Origin: Methylobacterium goesingense
Lineage (GTDB): Bacteria > Pseudomonadota > Alphaproteobacteria > Rhizobiales > Beijerinckiaceae
DNA length: 53,572 nucleotides
Reading direction: 5' to 3'
NCBI RefSeq assembly: GCF_022179225.1
Contig: NZ_BPQL01000067.1
Coordinates: 1-53,572, forward strand
The position numbers and the translations under genes are program-made. The notes under the pieces were generated by a model. That model made no database searches. It saw only the letters and a program-made list of their open reading frames with translations, and had not been told where the DNA came from. Shown here piece by piece: positions 1 through 8,582 of the stretch (position 1 is the stretch's first letter; the number at the start of each line of letters is the position of its first letter).

Positions 1-1407
1 GATCGCGGCGGTCTCGGCGAGACGGGTCAGGTCATGGCCATCGGCGCGGACGGCACCTTGCGCAGCAACCCGCCCCTGTCCCGCTCCGTCGGCGCCGGCA
101 AGCCCGCGACGGCGCTGGGCCTCGACAAGGCCGACCTCGCGGGCGAGCGCCCCTTCACCTACACGGACGGCAGCGGCCACCGGATGGTCGCGACCGACCG
201 GGTCTCGGTGCTCGGCGCGCCCTGGACGATCGTCGCGGAGCAGGCGGAGGAGGAAACCCTGGCGGCGGTGGGCACGCTGACGAAGGCCCTGACGGCGACG
301 GCGCTCGCGGTCCTCGCCGTGACGACGCTCCTCGGGCTTCTCTTCGCCCGGAGCATCGTGGGCCCCCTCGGCGCCCTGACCCGCGCGCTTCAGGCCCTCG
401 CCCGCCGCGAGACCCTGGCCGAGGTGCCGGGCAGCCGCCGCGCCGACGAGATCGGCGACATCGCCCGGGCCGTCGTCACCATCCGGGACATCTCCCTGGA
501 AGAGGCCGCCCAGCAGTTGAAGACCACCGAGGCCGCCCGCCTGCGGGAGGAGACCGAGCGCCGCGCCCTGCTGCGCGACCTCGCCGACCGCTTCGAGCGC
601 TCGGTCGGCGGTATCGTGGGCACCGTCTCGCAGGCGTCCACCGACCTGCAGGGCGCCGCCGCAGGCATGACCGAGGCGGTGGCCGGAACCGCGCGCCGCT
701 CCACCTCGGTGGCGGCGACCGCCCTGCAAACCGCCGGCAACGTCAACGCGGTGGCGGTGGCGGCCGAGGAACTCGGCGCCACGGTGAGCGAGATCGGCCG
801 GCAGGTCGAGCAGGCCTCGACCATGTCCGCCCAGGCCGTCGACGAGGCGGGACGCACGGCAACAACCATGCAGACCCTGTCGGACGCCGCGACCCGCATC
901 GGCGATGTCGTCGGCCTCGTCTCGCAGATCGCCAGCCAGACCAACCTGCTGGCCCTCAACGCGACAATCGAGGCCGCGCGGGCCGGCGAAGCGGGCCGGG
1001 GCTTCGCCGTCGTGGCGGCGGAGGTAAAGAACCTCGCCGAGCAGACCAGCCGGGCCACGATCGAGATCGCCGGGCAGGTCGATGCCATCCGTTCGGCCAC
1101 CACCGGCGCCACCGGGGCGATCCGCAGCATCGTCACGCGGATCGAGGGCATGAGCGTCGTCACCGGCAGCATCGCCGCCGCGGTCGAGGAGCAGGGCGTG
1201 ACGACCCAGGAGATCGTGCGCAACATGGGTGAGGCGTCCTCGGGCACCGGCGCCATGAGCCACGACATCGAGGCCGTGGCGCTCTCGGCCGCCGAGGCCG
1301 GCGCGACGGCGGATCAGGTCCAGCGCGCATCGGCCGACCTCTCCCGCCAGTCCGAGCAGCTGCGCACGGAGGTCGCGGGCTTCCTCGCCACCGTCCGGGC
1401 GGCCTGA
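1..1407 (+). CDS. Methyl-accepting chemotaxis protein, 5' end missing
   Basis: Chemoreceptor that would sense a ligand in the periplasm and control the CheA kinase. The frame is open from base 1 ([11 protein letters not shown] precedes the first ATG at 34), and the GLGETG motif is typical of the end of a Cache sensor domain, so the true start lies left of the window. Visible in order: the tail of a Cache domain, a transmembrane helix near residues 90-115, a HAMP region ([13 protein letters not shown], then [10 protein letters not shown]), and a cytoplasmic signalling domain with the hairpin-tip motif around [18 protein letters not shown] followed by [17 protein letters not shown]. No CheB/CheR-binding pentapeptide is seen at the C-terminus. 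Family assignment is firm; the ligand is unknown. Confidence 0.95.
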   Translation, partial: DRGGLGETGQVMAIGADGTLRSNPPLSRSVGAGKPATALGLDKADLAGERPFTYTDGSGHRMVATDRVSVLGAPWTIVAEQAEEETLAAVGTLTKALTATALAVLAVTTLLGLLFARSIVGPLGALTRALQALARRETLAEVPGSRRADEIGDIARAVVTIRDISLEEAAQQLKTTEAARLREETERRALLRDLADRFERSVGGIVGTVSQASTDLQGAAAGMTEAVAGTARRSTSVAATALQTAGNVNAVAVAAEELGATVSEIGRQVEQASTMSAQAVDEAGRTATTMQTLSDAATRIGDVVGLVSQIASQTNLLALNATIEAARAGEAGRGFAVVAAEVKNLAEQTSRATIEIAGQVDAIRSATTGATGAIRSIVTRIEGMSVVTGSIAAAVEEQGVTTQEIVRNMGEASSGTGAMSHDIEAVALSAAEAGATADQVQRASADLSRQSEQLRTEVAGFLATVRAA

Positions 1408-1430
1408 GGACACCGGCGGAGCCGTGACCG

Positions 1431-1458
1431 CATGGGCCGGCGGCGTCCGCCGGCCATG
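1431..1458 (+). terminator. Hairpin after the chemoreceptor gene
   Basis: Perfect 9-bp GC stem GGCCGGCGG/CCGCCGGCC with a 3-nt loop (arms 1435-1443 and 1447-1455), extended by CAT/ATG across a one-base bulge. It begins 23 bp after the chemoreceptor stop codon and precedes lgt. There is no T-run, so it may be a weak terminator or an RNA-stabilising hairpin. Confidence 0.45.
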
Positions 1459-1526
1459 TCCTCCACGGGGTTGACCCCCCGGCGGGCTCGGGCCCAATGC
1501 CCCGGCTCAACCGGGACCCCTCGCCG

Positions 1527-2423
1527 ATGCCGCCGCTCCTCGCCCTGCCCTTTCCCGCCATCGATCCGGTGGCGGTGGCGATCGGGCCGATCACCATCAA
1601 GTGGTACGCCCTCGCCTACATCGTCGGCCTGCTCGGCGGCTGGTACTACGCCCGCCGGCTGGTGGCGGCGGACCGCTACTGGGGCGTAGTGCGGCGCCCG
1701 AGCCTGAACGACATCGACGACCTCATCGTCTGGGTGGCGCTCGGCGTCGTCCTCGGTGGCCGCATCGGCTACGTGCTGTTCTACAACCTGCCGCTCTACC
1801 TCGCCGACCCCATCGAGATCCTGGCCATCCGCAACGGCGGCATGTCCTTCCACGGCGGCTTCCTCGGCGCCGTGCTGGCGATGGTGCTGTTCGCCCGCTC
1901 CCGCAAGCTCCAGGCCCTTACTCTCCTCGACCTCGCCGCCGTGGTGGTGCCGATCGGGCTCTTCTTCGGGCGCATCGCGAATTTCGTGAACGGCGAGCTC
2001 TGGGGCCGCATCGCCCCGGATTTCCCCTACGCCATCGTCTTCCCCACCGGCGGCCCCCTGCCCCGCCACCCGAGCCAGCTCTACGAAGCGGCCACCGAGG
2101 GCGCGCTGCTATTCGTCGTGATGCTGGTGGCGGTGCGCGCCAACGGCTTCCGCAGGCCCGGCCTGATGGGCGGCATCTTCGTCCTCGGCTATGCCCTCGC
2201 GCGGACGTTCTGCGAGTTCTTCCGCGAGCCGGACCGCCAGCTCGGCTACCTGTTCGGCACCGAGACCTGGTCGACTGGCGGCATCACCATGGGGATGGTG
2301 CTGTGCGTGCCGATGGCGCTGGTCGGCCTGACCGTCATCGTGCTCGCCCTGCGCGGCACCACCCGCCCCCGCATGGCGGCGGAGGACGTCGCCGTGCGGC
2401 CCGCCAAGGTCGACGCGGCGTGA
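1527..2423 (+). CDS. lgt: Prolipoprotein diacylglyceryl transferase
   Basis: Transfers a diacylglyceryl group from phosphatidylglycerol to the lipobox cysteine of prolipoproteins, the first step of lipoprotein maturation at the inner membrane. The family signature [14 protein letters not shown] is present, as is the [10 protein letters not shown] segment containing the conserved His-Gly-Gly, and several hydrophobic helices run through the protein. The chosen ATG at 1527 gives 298 aa beginning [14 protein letters not shown], which matches the usual Lgt start; an in-frame ATG at 1497 would add ten unlikely residues. The stop TGA overlaps the GTG start of the next methyltransferase gene (2420-2423), so the two are probably translationally coupled. 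Confidence 0.95.
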   Translation: MPPLLALPFPAIDPVAVAIGPITIKWYALAYIVGLLGGWYYARRLVAADRYWGVVRRPSLNDIDDLIVWVALGVVLGGRIGYVLFYNLPLYLADPIEILAIRNGGMSFHGGFLGAVLAMVLFARSRKLQALTLLDLAAVVVPIGLFFGRIANFVNGELWGRIAPDFPYAIVFPTGGPLPRHPSQLYEAATEGALLFVVMLVAVRANGFRRPGLMGGIFVLGYALARTFCEFFREPDRQLGYLFGTETWSTGGITMGMVLCVPMALVGLTVIVLALRGTTRPRMAAEDVAVRPAKVDAA

Positions 2424-3502
2424 CGAGCCCGCTCTTCGCCGAGATCCGCGAGGAGATCCTGGCCTCGGGCCCGATCGGGCTCGACCGCTACATGGGTCTC
2501 TGCCTCGGCCACCCCGTGCACGGCTACTACCGAACCCGCGATCCCCTCGGGGCGCGGGGCGACTTCGTCACCGCCCCCGAGATCAGCCAGATCTTCGGCG
2601 AACTGATCGGGATCTGGATCGCGGCGAGCTGGGCCGCCATGGGTGCGCCGGCCGACCTCGCCCTGGTGGAACTCGGACCCGGCCGGGGCACCTTGATGCA
2701 GGACGCGCTGCGGGCCCTGTCCCGGGCCGCGCCGGGCCTGCGCCCGGCCCTGCACCTCGTCGAGACGAGTCCGGTGCTGCGGGCCGAGCAAAGCTCACGC
2801 CTCTCGGGCGCCGCTCCCACCTGGCACGAGTCCATCGAGACCCTGCCACAAGGCCCGATGCTCGTGATCGCCAACGAGTTCTTCGACGCCCTCCCGGTCC
2901 GCCAGTTCCAGCGCGCCGAGCGCGGCTGGTTCGAACGCCTCGTCGGCCTCTCGGCGGACGGCAGCGCCCTCGCCTTCGGCCTCGCGGCCGAGCCCGACAC
3001 CCGCATCGCCGCCAGCGGCCCCACCGGCGTTCTGATGACTCTGCCGGGCGCGGCCCTCGACACCGTGCGCGGCCTCGCCCGGCGCGTCGCCGCCAACCGG
3101 GGTGCGGTGCTGGCCATCGATTACGGCCATGTCCGGCCGGGCTTCGGCGATTCGCTCCAGGCCGTGCGCGGCCACGCCTTCGTCCCGCCGCTCGCCGCCC
3201 CCGGTGAGGCCGACCTCACCACCCACGTGGATTTCACCGCCCTCGGCCGCGCCGCGACCGGCGAAGGCGCTATCCTGCACGGCCCCGTCGACCAGCGCGA
3301 CTTCCTCCTCGCCCTGGGTCTGCGCGAGCGGGCCGAGCGACTGGGACGGGATGCGTCACCGACACAGCGCGACGCGATCACGGCGGCGGCGACCCGCCTG
3401 ACCGATCCGTCCCGGCGCGGCATGGGTAGCCTGTTCAAGGTGATGGCGTTCTCGGACGCGACGTTGACGGCGCTGCCGGGGCTTCCGGCAGCGGGGCACT
3501 GA
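2420..3502 (+). CDS. SAM-dependent methyltransferase, MidA/NDUFAF7 family (DUF185)
   Basis: Class I methyltransferase of the family that includes mitochondrial NDUFAF7, which dimethylates an arginine of a complex I subunit during assembly; the bacterial substrate is not established. The 360-aa product begins [19 protein letters not shown] and shows family landmarks: [30 protein letters not shown], the SAM-binding [27 protein letters not shown] and LAIDYGH. Translation most likely starts at a GTG that overlaps the lgt stop codon in a -1 arrangement. A long upstream extension of the same frame (from 1601) runs inside lgt and is not a real N-terminus. lgt followed by this gene is a common alphaproteobacterial pairing. 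Confidence 0.9.
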   Translation: MTSPLFAEIREEILASGPIGLDRYMGLCLGHPVHGYYRTRDPLGARGDFVTAPEISQIFGELIGIWIAASWAAMGAPADLALVELGPGRGTLMQDALRALSRAAPGLRPALHLVETSPVLRAEQSSRLSGAAPTWHESIETLPQGPMLVIANEFFDALPVRQFQRAERGWFERLVGLSADGSALAFGLAAEPDTRIAASGPTGVLMTLPGAALDTVRGLARRVAANRGAVLAIDYGHVRPGFGDSLQAVRGHAFVPPLAAPGEADLTTHVDFTALGRAATGEGAILHGPVDQRDFLLALGLRERAERLGRDASPTQRDAITAAATRLTDPSRRGMGSLFKVMAFSDATLTALPGLPAAGH

Positions 3503-3892
3503 AGCCGAGGCGCTTCAGGGGTTTCGCCGGGCCAGCCACAGCATGCCGTGGCCCAGCGCCAAGGCGCCGATCGGGTAGAGAATCGACGTGAGAACTTGCG
3601 CGTCGATGGCCGAACTCGCGATGAGCAGGCTCGCGACGCCGACGTGCCGGCGCAGTGTGTCGAAACCGCAGGATGTACGTGGAAACCCTGCCCTTCCATC
3701 GCAAAACTTGACTTGCCCCCGCCGTCGGACTAACCGCCTCCCTATTCATTCGACGGTCTGATCGTCATCACGAACGCCGACCGGCCCCATGAGGCCGGAG
3801 GTCAACGCCCGACAGCGCGATGCGCCCTCGGGCGAGCTTCGCGTTGGAGAACAGGACGTCGGCCCCGCTTCACCCGTCGTCGTCGAGTCCCG
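3503..3892. other. 390-bp gap with no intact gene
   Basis: Nothing intact is seen on either strand. The first third, read on the minus strand, encodes a protein-like membrane segment with no start codon (listed separately). An imperfect hairpin lies at 3779-3803 (CCGGCC/GGCCGG core plus GAC/GTC). Related genomes often carry a laccase-domain (PgeF) gene after the MidA-like gene; no trace of its motifs is visible here. Confidence 0.5.
3512..3655 (-). pseudogene. Possible remnant of a small membrane protein
   Basis: One minus-strand frame reads TLRRHVGVASLLIASSAIDA, then QVLTSILYPIGALALGHGML and WLARRNP before a stop. This is amphipathic-to-hydrophobic sequence ending in a positively charged tail, as in a real C-terminal transmembrane segment. 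Upstream the frame stays open for about 30 codons but has no ATG, GTG or TTG before a TGA near 3748. It may be the decayed 3' end of a lost gene, or a chance reading; the evidence is weak. Confidence 0.25.
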
Positions 3893-4117
3893 ATGCCCAA
3901 CGCTGCCGCGAACACGACCCTGCGCATCGAGGATGCGGTGAACGACACCTGCCCCTGGTCGGGCAAGCCGATCGCGGCCGACTCGCTGACCCTCTACAAC
4001 GGCGCGGTGGTGGGCTTCTGCAACCCGGAATGCCGGGACAAGTTCGCCAAGGCGATCCGCGGCTTCGAGGACGCGCTCCAGGCGCGCCGGGCGGAGAGCG
4101 CGGGCGTCAACCAGTGA
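3893..4117 (+). CDS. Small TRASH/YHS-like metal-binding protein
   Basis: A 74-aa protein with the spacing C20-x22-C43-x3-C47 (CPWSGKPI, then VGFCNPECRDKF). This matches the Cys-x19-22-Cys-x3-Cys pattern of the TRASH knuckle, a metal-sensing or metal-trafficking fold related to YHS domains, and the protein is little more than that domain. No signal peptide or transmembrane helix is seen, so it should be cytoplasmic. It sits 38 bp upstream of ffh on the same strand and could be co-transcribed with it. Similar short proteins are sometimes labelled glutathione S-transferase-like in databases, but nothing here resembles that enzyme. Metal binding is inferred from the motif; the biological role is unknown. 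Confidence 0.75.
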   Translation: MPNAAANTTLRIEDAVNDTCPWSGKPIAADSLTLYNGAVVGFCNPECRDKFAKAIRGFEDALQARRAESAGVNQ

Positions 4118-4155
4118 TCGACCCGATGACGATGCCGGTCCAGGGAGTCTGACGC

Positions 4156-5718
4156 ATGTTCGAAGGCCTGTCCGATCGCCTCTCCGGGATTCTCTCCGGC
4201 CTCACGCGCCGCGGTGCGCTGACCGAGGCCGACGTCACCGCGGCCCTGCGCGAGGTCCGGCGCGCTCTGCTGGAGGCCGACGTCGCCCTCGAGGTGGTGC
4301 GCGGCTTCACCGAGAAGGTGCGTGAGAAGGCGGTCGGCGCCGTCGTCCTGAAGTCGGTCACCCCCGGCCAGATGGTCGTCAAGATCGTCAACGACGAGCT
4401 CGTGGCGATGCTTGGCTCGGACGCGAGCGTCATCGACCTCAATGCCCCCGCGCCGGTCGCCATCCTGATGGTCGGCCTGCAGGGCTCGGGCAAAACCACC
4501 ACCACCGCCAAGATCGCGCGCCGGCTGGTGGCCCGCGACAAGCGCCGGGTGCTGCTGGCCTCACTCGACACCCGCCGCCCGGCGGCGATGGAGCAGCTGG
4601 CGATCCTGGCCAAGCAGGTCGAGGTCGAGAGCCTGCCGATCGTGGCCGGCCAGTCGGCGGTGCAGATCGCCCGGCGTGCCATGGATGCCGCCCGCCTCGG
4701 CGGCTTCGACGTGGTCATGCTCGACACCGCCGGCCGCATCACCCTCGACGAGGCGCTGATGGCGGAGGCGGCCGAGGTCAAGGCCGCCACCAACCCGCAC
4801 GAGGTGCTCCTCGTCGCCGACGCGCTGACCGGCCAGGACGCGGTGAACACCGCCCGCGCCTTCGACGAGCGCCTCGGCGTCACCGGCATCGTGCTGACCC
4901 GCATGGACGGCGATTCGCGCGGCGGCGCGGCCCTGTCGATGCGTGCCGTCACCGGCAAGCCGATCAAGCTCGTCGGCACCGGCGAGAAGGTGGACGCGCT
5001 GGAGGAGTTTCACCCCTCCCGCGTCGCCAATCGCATCCTCGGCATGGGCGACATCGTCTCCCTCGTCGAGAAGGCGGCCGAGACCATCGACCACGAGCAG
5101 GCGCTCCGCACAGCGGAGAAGATGCGCAAGGGCAAGTTCGACCTCGACGACCTGTCGATGCAGCTCGCCCAGATGGAGAAGATGGGCGGCATCGGCGGCC
5201 TGATGGGCATGCTCCCGGGCATGGGCCAGATGAAGAAGCAGGTCGAGAGCGCCAACCTCGACGAAAACATGTTCAAGCGCCAGCGGGCCATCATCTCGTC
5301 GATGACCGCGCAGGAGCGTAAGAATCCCGACATCCTCAAGAATTCCCGCAAGAAGCGCATCGCCGCGGGTTCGGGGACGAAGGTGGAGGAGCTCAACAAG
5401 CTCCTCAAGATGCACCGGACCATGGCCGACATGATGAAGGCGATGGGTTCGGGCAAGCGCGGCATCGGGCAGGCGCTGGGCTCGATGTTCGGCATGGGCG
5501 GCGGCGGTGGGATGGGCGGCATCCCCGGCCTTCCCCCCGGCATGCCGGAGCCGACGCCGGAAATGATCGCCGACATGCAGAAGCAGCTCGGCGGCAAGCT
5601 CCCCCCGATGCCCCCGGGCCTCGGGGGCAAGATGCCGGGCCTGCCCGGGCTCGGGGGTCCCAAGGGCCCCGGCGGCCTGCCGGGTCTCGGCGGATTTCCC
5701 TTCGGGAAGAAGAAGTAG
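4156..5718 (+). CDS. ffh: Signal recognition particle protein Ffh (SRP54)
   Basis: GTPase of the signal recognition particle; it binds 4.5S RNA and signal peptides and hands nascent inner-membrane proteins to FtsY. The N domain is followed by the G domain: P-loop GLQGSGKTTTTAKIA near residue 107, DTRRPAAMEQL, DTAGR and TRMDGDSRGGAALS. Then comes the M domain, rich in methionine (GLMGMLPGMGQMKK). At 520 aa it is longer than the usual ~450-480 because of a Gly/Pro/Met-rich tail after about residue 440 ending FPFGKKK. The gene starts the ffh-rpsP-rimM block; its RNA partner gene ffs is not in the window. Confidence 0.98.
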   Translation: MFEGLSDRLSGILSGLTRRGALTEADVTAALREVRRALLEADVALEVVRGFTEKVREKAVGAVVLKSVTPGQMVVKIVNDELVAMLGSDASVIDLNAPAPVAILMVGLQGSGKTTTTAKIARRLVARDKRRVLLASLDTRRPAAMEQLAILAKQVEVESLPIVAGQSAVQIARRAMDAARLGGFDVVMLDTAGRITLDEALMAEAAEVKAATNPHEVLLVADALTGQDAVNTARAFDERLGVTGIVLTRMDGDSRGGAALSMRAVTGKPIKLVGTGEKVDALEEFHPSRVANRILGMGDIVSLVEKAAETIDHEQALRTAEKMRKGKFDLDDLSMQLAQMEKMGGIGGLMGMLPGMGQMKKQVESANLDENMFKRQRAIISSMTAQERKNPDILKNSRKKRIAAGSGTKVEELNKLLKMHRTMADMMKAMGSGKRGIGQALGSMFGMGGGGGMGGIPGLPPGMPEPTPEMIADMQKQLGGKLPPMPPGLGGKMPGLPGLGGPKGPGGLPGLGGFPFGKKK

Positions 5719-5727
5719 CGACGGGGG

Positions 5728-5780
5728 GCGTAGCGCATAGCGAGTGGGGTTTGCCCCCACGCACTCGCCATTCGCTACGC
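5728..5780. repeat. Large imperfect inverted repeat between ffh and rpsP
   Basis: Two 19-nt arms (5728-5746 and 5762-5780) match at 17 of 19 positions: GCGTAGCGcATaGCGAGTG against the reverse complement of the right arm, GCGTAGCGaATgGCGAGTG. An inner GGGG/CCCC pair closes the loop. It lies 9 bp after the ffh stop and about 40 bp before rpsP. The TAGCGAATGGCGAG-type wording resembles dispersed palindromic (REP-like) elements of alphaproteobacteria, but only one copy is in this window, so a terminator or processing hairpin is equally possible. Confidence 0.5.
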
Positions 5781-5822
5781 GCTTCTCGCCATCACATCAC
5801 ACACTGACCTTTGGAGTAGACC

Positions 5823-6185
5823 ATGTCCCTCAAGATCCGCCTCACCCGTGGCGGCGCCAAGAAGCGCCCGTACTACCGCATCGTCGTCGCCGACGCCCGC
5901 GCTCCCCGCGACGGCCGCTTCATCGACAAGGTCGGCGTCTACGATCCCATGAAGGCCAAGGACGATCCGGCCCGCATCGTGCTCGAGGCCGACAAGATTC
6001 AGGCCTGGCTCGCCAAGGGCGCCCAGCCCACCGACCGCGTCCTGCGCTTCCTAGACGCCGCCGGCCTCGCCAAGCGCCCCGCGCGCAACAACCCGCAGAA
6101 GGCCGAGCCGGGCGAGAAGGCCAAGGAGCGCGCCGCCAAGCGCGCCGAGAAGGCCGCCGCCCCGGCCGAAGACGCCGCGGCCTGA
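5823..6185 (+). CDS. rpsP: 30S ribosomal protein S16
   Basis: Small-subunit protein needed for 30S assembly. It begins [20 protein letters not shown], the standard S16 start, with an AUG preceded by TTGGAGTAGACC. The core occupies about residues 1-80, and the remaining ~40 residues form an Ala/Lys/Glu-rich tail ([16 protein letters not shown]) common in alphaproteobacteria. It stands between ffh and rimM on the same strand, 16 bp before rimM, as in the widespread rpsP-rimM-trmD-rplS operon. Confidence 0.98.
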   Translation: MSLKIRLTRGGAKKRPYYRIVVADARAPRDGRFIDKVGVYDPMKAKDDPARIVLEADKIQAWLAKGAQPTDRVLRFLDAAGLAKRPARNNPQKAEPGEKAKERAAKRAEKAAAPAEDAAA

Positions 6186-6201
6186 GGCTGAGAATCCGCG
6201 C

Positions 6202-6888
6202 ATGGCACGCCGTCCCGGAGGCAATTCACCCCAAGGTGACGGCGGCCGCCGTGCGCGGCCCGGCCGCATCGGCAGCGACGCGGCCACCTCGGCCCACCGG
6301 CCACGGCCGGACGAGGATGCCGCCCTGCCGGAGACCGATCCGAGCCTCGTCCGCATGGGCGAGTTCGGTCGCGCGCACGGCCTCAACGGCGAGGTCCGGT
6401 TGAAATCCTATACCGGCGACCCGCAGGCCATCGGGACCTACGGGCCGTTGATCGCCAGCGACGGCCGCCGCATCGAGTTTATCGATATCCGCCAGGCCGG
6501 CGGTACCTCCCCCGACCTCCTCGTCGTGCGCGTCAAGGGCGTGGCGGACCGGACCGGCGCCGAGGCGCTGAATCGCGTCGCCCTCTACCTGCCTCGCGAG
6601 CGCCTCGGCGCCACGGAGGACGAGGACGAATTCTTCACCGCGGACCTCGTCGGACTGACCGTGGTCGACACGCAGGGCGTGGTGCTCGGCACCGTGGCGG
6701 ACGTGCCGAATTACGGCGGCGGCGATCTCCTCGAGATCAAGCCCGCGCTCGGCGGCGCCACCGCCCTCCTGCCCTTCACCAAGGCCTTCGTGCCGGTGCT
6801 CGCGATCGCGGAGGGTCGGGTCGTGGTCGATCCGCCCGAAGACCTGTTCGTCCCGGCCGGTCCCCGCCCACCCGACGAGCCGGTCTGA
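6202..6888 (+). CDS. rimM: 16S rRNA processing protein RimM
   Basis: Ribosome maturation factor that binds S19 and assists 30S head assembly. The RimM domain starts near residue 50 ([20 protein letters not shown]) and continues to a PRC-barrel-like half ([39 protein letters not shown]). The first ~48 residues are a low-complexity Gly/Arg/Pro-rich extension; the ATG at 6202 lies just after rpsP with GAGGCTGAGAA upstream. An in-frame ATG at 6355 would cut into the domain, so the longer form is kept, though the exact start is uncertain. The expected next gene, trmD, is displaced by two reverse-strand genes. Confidence 0.93.
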   Translation: MARRPGGNSPQGDGGRRARPGRIGSDAATSAHRPRPDEDAALPETDPSLVRMGEFGRAHGLNGEVRLKSYTGDPQAIGTYGPLIASDGRRIEFIDIRQAGGTSPDLLVVRVKGVADRTGAEALNRVALYLPRERLGATEDEDEFFTADLVGLTVVDTQGVVLGTVADVPNYGGGDLLEIKPALGGATALLPFTKAFVPVLAIAEGRVVVDPPEDLFVPAGPRPPDEPV

Positions 6889-6905
6889 ACGAGCGGATAT
6901 CCGGC

Positions 6906-8492
6906 TCAGGCGGCTCCGGCCCACTGCGCCGCGACCGGTGGGCGCATCGGCGGGTTTCGACGCGACAGGGCGACGTGGGTCCGATTGCGGCCGGCGGCCT
7001 TCGCCACGTACAGGGCGAGGTCGGCGAGCGGGTAAAGGTCTTGGGGCGTGACCGCTCCGGTCCCCTGGGTGCTGGCGAGGCCGATACTGACGGTGATCGA
7101 CCCCGGCCGGATTCCGGCAGCCGCGATGCCGAGCATGGCCACCTCCGCATGGACTGCCTCGGCGATCCGCAGCGCGCCCGCTTCGTCCGTATCCGGCAGC
7201 AGCAGCACGAATTCCTCGCCGCCGACCCGGCAGGCGAGATCGCCCGGCCGGCGGATGCTCGCGGAGAGGCAGGCGGCGAGTCCCCGCAAGACCGCGTCGC
7301 CGATCCCGTGCCCGTAGTTGTCGTTGATGGCCTTGAAGTGGTCGACGTCGACGACGAGCAGCGACCGCACCAGCGCCGGATCGGCCGGCCCCGTCCAGGC
7401 CCGGGCGATCTCGTCCTCGAAGCGACGCCGGTTCTGCAATCCCGTGAGGACGTCGGTCAGCGAAAGGCGGGCCAGCTCCGCCTGCATCCGCGTGCGCTGC
7501 CGTAACTCGCACCCGAACAGGAATGAGAGGCCGATGATCAGGCCGCACAGGACCAGCACCATCAAGCCGATGACGAGGGCCTTGGTGCGCCACTGCGCGT
7601 CGATCTCCTCCACCGCCAGGGCGACGTTCAGGATGAGTGGCAGATCCCCGACGCTCGTGTACGTGTAGAGACGCTGGCCGGCATCGCGCAGCGAACCGCC
7701 GACGAAGGTCCCGTGCGACGCCGTCAGGAAGTGCTGGAAGGTCGCCGAACCGGCCACGTTCGCCCCGATATCGGCCGGCTCGAGGGGATGGCGCATGATC
7801 CGGGTGCCGTCGCGCAGATACAGATTGATCGCACCCCGCGGACCGAGGCCGATATTGGCGAACAGCCGGGTGAAGTAGGACAGCTTCAGGGAGGCCGAGA
7901 CGATCCCGCCGAAGCTCCCGTCCGGCTTGGTGATGCGTCGGCTCAGGACGATGACCGGAACGCCGACCAACCGGGATGTGACTGGCCGGCTGATGAGCAG
8001 GCCGAGATCGGCACGCGCCGCGTGCGCGCGGAAATAATCGCGGTCGGCGTTATTGAGACGGCGGGCGGGGATGGCGTGCGAATCGAAGACGGTATCGCCC
8101 GTCTCGTTCAGGACGAGCAAGACACCCATATCGGTGGCGGTCGCGGCCCGATCGAACAAGACCAGTTGGCGTAGTTCCGGGCTGATCTCCCAGATCCCCG
8201 GGGCCGACAGGTTTTCGGCGACGGCGCGCAGCGAGAGATCGATGATCTCGACATTGCGGGCGATATCGCGCTCGATCACCTGGAGCAGGTTTCGGGACGT
8301 CTGCGTGGCCTTGTCCCAGGCGTCGCTGCGCATGTCGAGCAGCATCTGTCCGCAGATCAGGAGCATGCCGATCGGTGCGAGGATGCCGAGGACGTTCCAC
8401 GTCCGGGAGGCGGACAGCCACCGATCGGTTCGAAATGACAGGCGCATCGATATCGCGGACGCATCCAGTGAGAATTTCCGGCGATCTCGCAC
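6906..8492 (-). CDS. Membrane diguanylate cyclase with periplasmic Cache sensor
   Basis: Makes cyclic di-GMP from two GTP in response to an extracellular signal. The 528-aa protein has a transmembrane helix near residues 33-50 (NVLGILAPIGMLLICGQMLL), a large periplasmic domain of the double-Cache type (FDSHAIPARRLNNADRDYFR), a second helix near residues 310-330, and a C-terminal GGDEF domain. The active-site motif reads RVGGEEF near residue 420, a functional GGEEF variant. An RxxD (RPGD) five residues before it is a product-inhibition I-site, so the enzyme is probably active and feedback controlled. It lies opposite to rimM/trmD and interrupts that operon. An ATG 16 codons downstream is an alternative start. 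Confidence 0.92.
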   Translation of the reverse strand: MRDRRKFSLDASAISMRLSFRTDRWLSASRTWNVLGILAPIGMLLICGQMLLDMRSDAWDKATQTSRNLLQVIERDIARNVEIIDLSLRAVAENLSAPGIWEISPELRQLVLFDRAATATDMGVLLVLNETGDTVFDSHAIPARRLNNADRDYFRAHAARADLGLLISRPVTSRLVGVPVIVLSRRITKPDGSFGGIVSASLKLSYFTRLFANIGLGPRGAINLYLRDGTRIMRHPLEPADIGANVAGSATFQHFLTASHGTFVGGSLRDAGQRLYTYTSVGDLPLILNVALAVEEIDAQWRTKALVIGLMVLVLCGLIIGLSFLFGCELRQRTRMQAELARLSLTDVLTGLQNRRRFEDEIARAWTGPADPALVRSLLVVDVDHFKAINDNYGHGIGDAVLRGLAACLSASIRRPGDLACRVGGEEFVLLLPDTDEAGALRIAEAVHAEVAMLGIAAAGIRPGSITVSIGLASTQGTGAVTPQDLYPLADLALYVAKAAGRNRTHVALSRRNPPMRPPVAAQWAGAA

Positions 8493-8582
8493 GGCAAACC
8501 CTAATCGACCGTCGCTCGCTCCCGCTGCGGGCCTGGGTTCAGGGACACAGATCGGCGGAACTGTCTCATCGAAGGAGCGCCG

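Noticed and set aside
1601..2419. N-terminal extension of the MidA-like protein inside lgt
   Set aside because: Arg/Pro-rich out-of-frame translation of lgt; the family start is at the GTG overlapping the lgt stop.
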